This document shows, piece by piece, positions 5,975 to 10,684 of a stretch of 10,684 nt of DNA (position 1 is its first letter; each line of letters opens with the position of its first letter). Under the pieces are notes generated by a model. It saw nothing but the letters and a program-made list of their open reading frames with translations. It did not search any database and was not told the DNA's origin. The stretch is from an uncultured Collinsella sp. (GTDB lineage Bacteria > Actinomycetota > Coriobacteriia > Coriobacteriales > Coriobacteriaceae). Both the position numbers and the translations under genes were made by a program. The stretch spans positions 1 to 10,684 of the forward strand of contig USBA01000054.1 of assembly GCA_900552735.1 (NCBI GenBank). Direction: 5' to 3'.

Positions 5975-6916
5975 TTAAGCCTTCAGGCTCAGGCCCATGG
6001 ACTCAAGCTTGTCCTTCACTTCCTCGATCGACTTAACACCGAAGTTACGGATGTTGAGCAGATCGTTCTCCGAGAACTCAACGAGCTGACGGACCGAGTG
6101 AATACTGGCGCGCTTAAGGCAGTTGTAGGAACGGACGGAAAGGTCCAGATCCTCGATCTGCTTGTCCAGCTCGGCGTTGTCGTTGGTGACCTCGGGAGCG
6201 AAGATCGAAGCCTCCTCCTCGACCTCGGGGGTCTCGGCAAGGTTCATAAAGGCGGCCATATGCTGGTTGATGATATTGGCAGCCTGGACCACGGCGTCGC
6301 GCGGGGCGATGGAACCGTTGGTCTCGATCTCGAGGACAAGGCGGTCGTAGTCGGTATGCTGGCCGACACGGCAAGCCTCAACGAGCTTGGCGCAACGGGA
6401 CACCGGCGAGTACAGCGAGTCGACGTTGATCACACCGATGGGATCGTTGTCACGCTTGTTAGCCTCGCCAGAGACATAGCCGCGGCCATAGCCGATGCGC
6501 ATGCTCATGGTGAGATGGCCACCCTCGGTGAGCGTAGCAATGTGCTGCTCGGGGTTGACCAGCTCAAACTCGGACGGAATAAAGAAGTCCGCACCGGTGA
6601 CCTCGCAGGGGCCGTCAACCGAGATGGTGGCGGTCGCCTCGTCGGTCGTGCCGAGAGCCCTGAAGACAAGACCCTTGACATTCAGGACGATGTCGGTGAC
6701 ATCCTCGACCATGTTAGGGATGGTCATGAACTCGTGCTGCGCACCATCGATCTGAATAGCCTCGACGGCGGCACCCTCGAGCGAGGACAGAAGTACGCGA
6801 CGGAGGGAGTTACCCAGCGTATCGCCGTAGCCACGCTCGAGCGGCTCGACGGAGACACGAGCAGACGTCTCGTTGATCTCTTCGACCTGAACCTGAGGCC
6901 TAATGAATTCTGACAT
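5975..6916 (-). CDS. rpoA: DNA-directed RNA polymerase subunit alpha
   Basis: This 313-residue subunit dimerises to scaffold beta and beta-prime. Its C-terminal domain contacts UP elements and activators. The N-terminal domain has PLERGYGDTLGNSLRRVLLS (26-45), the signature dimerisation and assembly block. The alpha-CTD begins after a linker of about 20 residues, with VRSYNCLKRASIHSVRQLVE (261-280), in which R262 and N265 correspond to the DNA-contacting R265 and N268 of E. coli, and ends with the helix-hairpin-helix-like NFGVKSIEEVKDKL. Length is normal. The ATG at 6916 has GGAGG 6 nt upstream. It sits between rpsD (32-nt gap) and rplQ (30-nt gap), as in most bacteria. Confidence 0.98.
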   Translation of the reverse strand: MSEFIRPQVQVEEINETSARVSVEPLERGYGDTLGNSLRRVLLSSLEGAAVEAIQIDGAQHEFMTIPNMVEDVTDIVLNVKGLVFRALGTTDEATATISVDGPCEVTGADFFIPSEFELVNPEQHIATLTEGGHLTMSMRIGYGRGYVSGEANKRDNDPIGVINVDSLYSPVSRCAKLVEACRVGQHTDYDRLVLEIETNGSIAPRDAVVQAANIINQHMAAFMNLAETPEVEEEASIFAPEVTNDNAELDKQIEDLDLSVRSYNCLKRASIHSVRQLVEFSENDLLNIRNFGVKSIEEVKDKLESMGLSLKA

Positions 6917-6948
6917 GTATTACCTCCAGCCTCAGCAGCCCGGATGGA

Positions 6949-7545
6949 CTACTTAGAGTAGAGCTCGACGATGAGCTGCTCGTTGATATCACCGCTGATC
7001 TGCTCACGCGTCGGCAGAGCGAGCACGTTACCAGACAGCTTCTCGATATCGACCTCGAGCCAGCCAGGGACCTCAAAGCGCTCGGAGGAAATCAGGGCCT
7101 CCTTGATGGGGAGGAGGTCACGGAACTTCTCGCCGACAGCGACGACGTCGCCGGCCTTGACGCGGTAGGACGGGATGTCCACGCGCTTGCCGTTCACGGT
7201 GAAGTGACCGTGACGGACGGACTGACGAGCCTCTTTGCGAGTGCGGGCGAAGCCAAGACGGAAGACGACGTTGTCGAGGCGAGACTCAAGGATAATCATG
7301 AGGTTCTCACCGGTGACGCCGTTCATCTTACGGGCCTTGTTGAAGTAGCCGTGGAACTGCTTCTCCAGAACGCCATAGATGAACTTGACCTTCTGCTTCT
7401 CGCGCAGCTGCATGCCGTACTCAGATTCCTTGCGACGGCGCTTGGGCTGACGGATAGATTCCTTCTTGCTGCTGTAACCGAGCTCAGCGGGATCGATCCC
7501 GAGCTGACGGCAGCGCTTAAGAACAGGAGTCCTGTCGATTGCCAT
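6949..7545 (-). CDS. rpsD: 30S ribosomal protein S4
   Basis: This 198-residue primary 16S rRNA-binding protein nucleates 30S assembly and in some bacteria represses its own operon. The N-terminal domain has KRCRQLGID and EYGMQLREKQKVKFIYGVLE (43-62). The S4 RNA-binding fold begins about residue 88 with SRLDNVVFRLGFARTRKEAR and RHGHFTVNGKRVDIPSYRVK. Only one cysteine (C12) is present, so this is the zinc-free form of S4, although L36 in the same operon keeps its zinc ligands. The ATG at 7545 has AAGGA about 10 nt upstream. Gaps to rpsK and rpoA are 19 and 32 nt, too short for a structured S4-binding leader directly upstream. Confidence 0.98.
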   Translation of the reverse strand: MAIDRTPVLKRCRQLGIDPAELGYSSKKESIRQPKRRRKESEYGMQLREKQKVKFIYGVLEKQFHGYFNKARKMNGVTGENLMIILESRLDNVVFRLGFARTRKEARQSVRHGHFTVNGKRVDIPSYRVKAGDVVAVGEKFRDLLPIKEALISSERFEVPGWLEVDIEKLSGNVLALPTREQISGDINEQLIVELYSK

Positions 7546-7564
7546 ATTGATACGATCCTTTCAG

Positions 7565-7969
7565 TTACACGCGGCGACGCTTCTTGGGGCGGCAGCCGTT
7601 GTGCGGGATGGGGGTCTTGTCCTGGATGCTCGAGACCTCGAGGCCAGCAGCCTGGAGGGAGCGGATGGCGGTCTCACGACCGGAGCCGGGGCCCTTGACG
7701 AAGACGGAAACCTTCTTCATACCGTGCTCCATGGCCTGCTTGGCAGCAGCCTCGGCAGCCATCTGGGCAGCGAACGGCGTGGACTTACGGGAGCCCTTGA
7801 AGCCCACCTGGCCAGCCGACTTCCAGGAAATGACGTTGCCCTGGGGATCGGTGATCGAAACGATCGTGTTGTTGAACGTAGAACGAATGTGAGCCTGGCC
7901 CACGGAAATGTTCTTACGGTCCGCGCGCTTCAGACGGGCAGCGCGAACGTTCTTCTTAGCAGTAGCCAT
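7565..7969 (-). CDS. rpsK: 30S ribosomal protein S11
   Basis: This 134-residue protein of the 30S platform lies near the mRNA exit and the Shine-Dalgarno helix. Conserved blocks are GQAHIRSTFNNTIVSITDPQ (24-43), WKSAGQVGFKGSRKSTPFAA, FVKGPGSGRETAIRSLQAAG, and the C-terminal PHNGCRPKKRRRV. The length is typical. The ATG at 7969 has AAGGAG about 10 nt upstream, 14 nt after the rpsM stop. It is co-transcribed with rpsM and rpsD in the standard alpha operon order. Confidence 0.98.
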   Translation of the reverse strand: MATAKKNVRAARLKRADRKNISVGQAHIRSTFNNTIVSITDPQGNVISWKSAGQVGFKGSRKSTPFAAQMAAEAAAKQAMEHGMKKVSVFVKGPGSGRETAIRSLQAAGLEVSSIQDKTPIPHNGCRPKKRRRV

Positions 7970-7983
7970 CTATCTAGCGCTCC

Positions 7984-8358
7984 TTATTTCTTCTTCTTAG
8001 CACCGATCTGACGCTTCGGGCCCTTGCGGGTACGAGCGTTAGTGTGGGTGCGCTGGCCGCGGACCGGGAGGCCCTTGCGGTGACGAAGGCCGCGGTTGCA
8101 GCCGATGTCCATAAGGCGCTTGACGTTCTGGTTGCGCTCACGGCGGAGGTCGCCCTCAACCATGATCTGATTCTTATCGATGTAATCGCGGATGGCGTTA
8201 ACCTCATCCTCGGTGAGGTCCTTAACGCGCGTATCCACGTTAACGTTGCACTCGACGCAAATCTTCGTCGCAGTGGTGCGGCCGATGCCGTAAATGTAGG
8301 TCAGACCGATCTCAACGCGCTTCTCACGCGGGAGGTCGACACCATTAATACGGGCCAA
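7984..8358 (-). CDS. rpsM: 30S ribosomal protein S13 (TTG start)
   Basis: This 124-residue head protein of the small subunit contacts P-site tRNA and forms bridges to L5. The family blocks ARINGVDLPREKRVEIGLTY, YGIGRTTA and IGCNRGLRHRKGLPVRGQRT are present, with the basic tail KRQIGAKKKK. The start codon is TTG (8358-8356). It is preceded by GAGGAG with a 6-nt spacer, gives the canonical N-terminus M-A-R-I, and no ATG lies in frame between it and the rpmJ stop, so the call is firm. C34-VE-C37 in the helix after YGIGRT is not typical of S13. The gene lies 14 nt after rpmJ, leaving no room for an S4-type leader immediately upstream. Confidence 0.97.
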   Translation of the reverse strand: MARINGVDLPREKRVEIGLTYIYGIGRTTATKICVECNVNVDTRVKDLTEDEVNAIRDYIDKNQIMVEGDLRRERNQNVKRLMDIGCNRGLRHRKGLPVRGQRTHTNARTRKGPKRQIGAKKKK

Positions 8359-8372
8359 CGTAGTCTCCTCTC

Positions 8373-8486
8373 TTAACCCTGACGCTGCTTATGACGGGGG
8401 TTCTCGCAAATGACGAGGACCTTGCCATGGCGCCTAATGATTTTGCACTTATCGCACATCTTCTTGACCGAAGGACGTACCTTCAT
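8373..8486 (-). CDS. rpmJ: 50S ribosomal protein L36 (zinc-binding form)
   Basis: This 37-residue ORF reads MKVRPSVKKMCDKCKIIRR, continues with HGKVLVICENPRHKQRQG and ends in TAA. It is the smallest ribosomal protein and helps fold 23S rRNA near the peptidyl transferase region. The zinc ligands are C11, C14, C27 and H32, so this is the zinc-dependent paralogue. The ATG at 8486 is preceded by AAAGGAAG about 4 nt away. It is in the standard place between infA and rpsM, but separated from infA by 150 nt. Confidence 0.97.
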   Translation of the reverse strand: MKVRPSVKKMCDKCKIIRRHGKVLVICENPRHKQRQG

Positions 8487-8636
8487 CGTTCTTCCTTTCG
8501 GTAGCGCTCAAACTACTTCCCTACTATCTACTCGCCCAGCCGCAGGCGTTAAAAACTATGGCTGGTCTTCACACACAATCCGACCGTAGGTTGAGCTAAG
8601 CCTGCAGTCGGAAAAGGAGTGCGTGTATGCGTGCCG
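8487..8636 (-). promoter_or_regulatory. Structured infA-rpmJ spacer, possible ribosomal protein leader
   Basis: This is the longest gap in the operon and has no ORF. On the minus strand it can form hairpin I, CCGACTGCAGG (8611-8601) with CCTACGGTCGG (8590-8580), with one wobble, one mismatch and a 10-nt loop. Hairpin II is CCAGCC (8565-8560) with GGCTGG (8541-8536). A weak hairpin III is GTAG/CTAC (8516-8513 with 8504-8501), 3 nt before the rpmJ ribosome-binding site. The loop of I contains GCTCAA, complementary to TTGAGC in the loop of III. An alternative stem CGCC/GGCG (8548-8545 with 8536-8533) excludes hairpin II. No T-run follows any stem, so none is an evident terminator. No convincing promoter is seen inside. 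Confidence 0.4.
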
Positions 8637-8855
8637 CTATTTATAGCGATAGGTGATGCGGCCGCGGGTCAGGTCGTACGGGGAAAGCTCCACGACAACC
8701 CTGTCACCGGGGAGAATACGGATGTAATTCATTCGGATCTTGCCAGAAATGTTGCACAGAACCGAATGACCGTTCTCGAGCTCAACCTTAAACATGGCGT
8801 TGGGCAGCGGTTCCTTTACCGTACCCTCGAGCTCAATTGCGTCTTCCTTCTTCAC
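8637..8855 (-). CDS. infA: Translation initiation factor IF-1
   Basis: This 72-residue OB-fold protein occupies the A site of the 30S subunit during initiation. The diagnostic blocks are EGTVKEPLPNAMFKVELENGH, HISGK-like CNISGKIRMNYIRILPGD and VELSPYDLTRGRITYRYK. The start is chosen as GTG at 8855, because it gives MKKEDAIELEG, which aligns residue for residue with the family's MAKEDxIExxG and yields the standard 72 residues. A TTG at 8861 (two residues longer) is the alternative. There is no in-frame ATG and the Shine-Dalgarno sequence is poor (AGAGAAAG). The only nearby ATG (8865) is out of frame. The stop codon lies in the palindrome CGCTAT-TT-ATAGCG (8635-8648). Confidence 0.95.
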   Translation of the reverse strand: MKKEDAIELEGTVKEPLPNAMFKVELENGHSVLCNISGKIRMNYIRILPGDRVVVELSPYDLTRGRITYRYK

Positions 8856-8894
8856 AAGCAATCATCTTTCTCTAGAAAACGACAGCGATTGAGT

Positions 8895-8945
8895 ATTTTA
8901 CAACACGTATGCACGCATCGTAATAACTTCGTAATGGCTCCACAA
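8895..8945 (-). promoter_or_regulatory. Candidate internal promoter region upstream of infA
   Basis: The 104-nt map-infA gap contains, on the minus strand, TTGTGG (8945-8940), a 17-nt spacer and TACGAT (8922-8917), matching 3 and 4 of 6 consensus bases. It also has a separate good -10 hexamer, TAAAAT (8900-8895), without a good -35. The direct repeat TCGTAAT (plus strand 8918-8924 and 8929-8935, 11-bp period) overlaps the first -10 and its spacer. Internal promoters before infA are plausible, but the evidence here is weak. Confidence 0.3.
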
Positions 8946-8959
8946 CTACGTGAAACTTG

Positions 8960-9748
8960 TTACATTTCTCCACCCTGGAGCGAACACCAGGATCCTTGCG
9001 CGTCGGTGGTGAGAATCACCGGGCCGTCATCGGTAATGGCGACGGTGTTCTCGTAGTGCGCGGCGGGCAGGTGGTCGTTGGTCGTAACGATCCAACCATC
9101 GGAGCCCGTGCTCACATGATTGGATCCCATCGTGACCATCGGCTCGATGGCAATGACCATACCGGCCTGGAGACGAACGCCCCTCCCCTTCTTTCCATAA
9201 TTTGGAACGTTGGGGTCCTCGTGCATCACATGGCCAATACCGTGCCCCACATAATCGCGAAGCACGCCATAGCCGTGAGACTCGGCGAGGGACTGGACGG
9301 CATAACCAATGTCCCCAATATGGTTACCGGGAACAGCCTGCTCGATGGCAGCCTTAAGGCAATCGCGCGTAACCTCGCACAGGGCCTTGGCCTCGGGCGT
9401 GGGGGTACCGACGAAAAACGTCCAAGCGTTATCTCCGACCCAACCGTCGACAACGGCTCCCGTATCGATGGAGATGATATCGCCATCGCGCAGGATCATG
9501 TCGGGGTTGGGAATACCGTGGACCACGGCATCGTTAATCGATGCACAAATGGTACCGGGGAACCCGCCGTAACCCTTAAAAGCCGGAGTGCCACCATGCA
9601 TGCGGATAATCTGCTCCGCAAGCTGATCAAGCTCAAAGGTCGAAACACCAGGGCGAACCATGGCTCCAACGTGGCGGAGCGCCATCTTAGATAGCGCTCC
9701 TGCCTTCTTCATCTGCTCGATTTGCGTTGCAGACTTAATCTTGATCAT
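8960..9748 (-). CDS. map: Type I methionine aminopeptidase
   Basis: This 262-residue cytosolic enzyme removes the initiator methionine from nascent proteins. All five metal ligands are present: D95 (SIDTGAVVDGW), D106 (VGDNAWTF), H169 (GHGIGHVMHEDP), E202 (IEPMV) and E233 (ENTV). The catalytic histidines H77 (VVHGIP) and H176 are also present. It has the short type Ia form, without an N-terminal zinc or SH3-binding extension. The start ATG at 9748 overlaps the adk stop in an ATGA arrangement (4 nt), which suggests translational coupling. This adk-map pairing downstream of secY is a conserved spc operon order. The last residues, QGSWCSLQGGEM, extend slightly past the conserved core. Confidence 0.97.
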   Translation of the reverse strand: MIKIKSATQIEQMKKAGALSKMALRHVGAMVRPGVSTFELDQLAEQIIRMHGGTPAFKGYGGFPGTICASINDAVVHGIPNPDMILRDGDIISIDTGAVVDGWVGDNAWTFFVGTPTPEAKALCEVTRDCLKAAIEQAVPGNHIGDIGYAVQSLAESHGYGVLRDYVGHGIGHVMHEDPNVPNYGKKGRGVRLQAGMVIAIEPMVTMGSNHVSTGSDGWIVTTNDHLPAAHYENTVAITDDGPVILTTDAQGSWCSLQGGEM

Positions 9749-10371
9749 AGACCGAGAGCCTCTTTGACATCCCCGTACACAGTCTCGCGAGCCTGGTCAC
9801 CGTTGACCGACTTAAGCAGACCCTGGCCACGATAGTAGTCGACGAGCGGGCTCGTGGACTTCTCGTAGACGTCGAGACGGTTCTTAATGGTCTCGGGCTT
9901 GTCGTCGTCGCGCTGATACATCTCGCCACCACACTTGGGGCAGGTAGCATCGGCAGCGGTGCCGGTGTAACCGCAGGCGCGGCAGGTGCGACGCGAAGAC
10001 AGACGGTCGATGATGACCTCGGGGGCCACGTCGACCAGAAGGGCGCAATCGATCTCGCGACCCATGGCGGAGAGCTCGGAATCGAGCGTCACAGCCTGAG
10101 CGGTGTTGCGCGGGAAGCCATCGAGAATGAAACCCTGCTGGGCGTCATCGGCGGCAAGGCGCTCCTTGACAAGGTCGATAACGAGCTGGTCGGGAACGAG
10201 CTCGCCGGCGTCCATGTACTTCTTAGCCTGAATACCAAGCTCGGTGCCACCCTTGACGGCAGCACGCAGCAGGTCGCCCGTGGAAATGTGAGCGACGCCG
10301 AACTCGGCGACGAGCTCCTGTGCGACGGTGCCCTTACCAGCACCCGGAGCTCCGAGCAATACGAGGTTCAT
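9745..10371 (-). CDS. adk: Adenylate kinase (zinc-type, long LID)
   Basis: This 208-residue enzyme catalyses ATP + AMP = 2 ADP. The P-loop GAPGAGKGT is at 7-15, the AMP-binding STGDLLR at 30-36, the NMP-bind lid and DGFPRN at 84-89, and RRTC starts the LID. The LID holds a four-cysteine zinc site, C130-x2-C133-x10-C144-x2-C147, the arrangement of Gram-positive and actinobacterial enzymes of this type. The ATG at 10371 is preceded by AGGAGG with a 7-nt spacer. A TTG 6 nt earlier is unlikely. The gene starts 18 nt after secY and its TGA stop overlaps the map start. Confidence 0.97.
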   Translation of the reverse strand: MNLVLLGAPGAGKGTVAQELVAEFGVAHISTGDLLRAAVKGGTELGIQAKKYMDAGELVPDQLVIDLVKERLAADDAQQGFILDGFPRNTAQAVTLDSELSAMGREIDCALLVDVAPEVIIDRLSSRRTCRACGYTGTAADATCPKCGGEMYQRDDDKPETIKNRLDVYEKSTSPLVDYYRGQGLLKSVNGDQARETVYGDVKEALGL

Positions 10372-10389
10372 GAGCAATCCTCCTCTAGC

Positions 10390-10684
10390 CTATTTAAAGA
10401 ATCCATCGTAATCATACATCTTGATCTGGCCTTCGAGCTTATCGACCGTGTCGAGCACGACGCCGACCATGATGAGGATGGACGTGCCACCAAAAGCCTG
10501 GATCAGATGGTTACCCGTGAAGGAGAAGATGATCGAAGGCACGATGGCGATGAGCGCCAAAAAGACAGCGCTGGGAAGCGTAATCTTGTTGAGCGCGTTC
10601 TTGATGTAGGCCGCGGTAGCCCTACCCGGACGCACGCCCGGAATAAAGCCGCCCTGCTTCTTAAGGTTGTCGGCCGTGTCATCG
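10390..10684 (-). CDS. secY: Preprotein translocase subunit SecY (C-terminal fragment)
   Basis: The last 97 residues of SecY are present, and the rest lies beyond the right edge. The fragment starts with DDTADNLKKQGGFIPGVRPG, the highly conserved cytoplasmic loop before transmembrane helix 9, followed by RATAAYIKNAL. Hydrophobic segments ITLPSAVFLALIAIVPSIIF and GTSILIMVGVVLDTVDKLEG correspond to the last membrane helices. The end, MYDYDGFFK, is the short cytoplasmic tail. SecY forms the membrane channel for secreted and inserted proteins. It sits immediately upstream of adk, as expected for the end of the spc operon. Confidence 0.97.
   Translation of the reverse strand, partial: DDTADNLKKQGGFIPGVRPGRATAAYIKNALNKITLPSAVFLALIAIVPSIIFSFTGNHLIQAFGGTSILIMVGVVLDTVDKLEGQIKMYDYDGFFK

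Noticed and set aside
5462..6913. A 483-codon open frame on the plus strand.
   Set aside because: It is exactly antisense to rplQ and rpoA and runs through their spacer. The product is Leu/Gly/Asp/Val-rich with no recognisable motif, as expected from the mirror of GC-rich codons, and no ribosome-binding site or promoter was seen.
8635..8648. Palindrome CGCTAT-TT-ATAGCG at the infA stop as a terminator.
   Set aside because: The stem is only 6 bp with a 2-nt gap that could not form a stable RNA loop, and no T-run follows on the minus strand.

Overview
The window looks like chromosomal DNA of a GC-rich, Gram-positive gut actinobacterium of the class Coriobacteriia, most likely Collinsella or a close relative. 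This rests on the style of the ribosomal proteins, the four-cysteine adenylate kinase, and a class A penicillin-binding protein with a long Thr/Gly/Pro tail. The taxonomic call is inference. No RNA gene, mobile element, phage gene or CRISPR array is visible, and no stretch of 300 bases lacks a gene.

Layout, left to right. Positions 1-217 (minus) hold the N-terminal end of a peptidase U32 family protein, cut by the window edge. Divergent from it, 380-2578 (plus) encodes a bifunctional class A penicillin-binding protein. A convergent spacer (2579-2793) carries terminator-like hairpins for both flanking genes. Everything from 2794 to the right edge is on the minus strand. Read in the direction of transcription, from the right, it is secY (partial) - adk - map - infA - rpmJ - rpsM - rpsK - rpsD - rpoA - rplQ, then a strong terminator, then truA, a glycosyltransferase-like gene of degenerate type, and argR.

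The block from secY to rplQ is the distal end of the spc operon plus the alpha operon. It supplies the protein export channel, nucleotide and N-terminal methionine housekeeping enzymes, initiation factor 1, four small ribosomal proteins of the translation core (L36, S13, S11, S4), the RNA polymerase alpha subunit and L17. Spacing is tight: adk and map overlap by 4 nt and most gaps are 14-32 nt. The exceptions are 104 nt before infA and 150 nt between infA and rpmJ. Those two gaps are where regulation can fit, and the second contains several potential RNA hairpins. rpsM, and probably infA, use non-ATG starts.

Most of the window is ordinary core genome. The points most worth a second look are: the structured infA-rpmJ spacer; the truA promoter that appears to overlap the rplQ stop codon and fire into the operon terminator; the GT-A-like protein that seems to have lost both acidic motifs of family 2 glycosyltransferases; the low-complexity tail of the penicillin-binding protein; and the palindromes and possible ARG box upstream of argR. 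I did not find convincing evidence of a wholly new multi-gene system.
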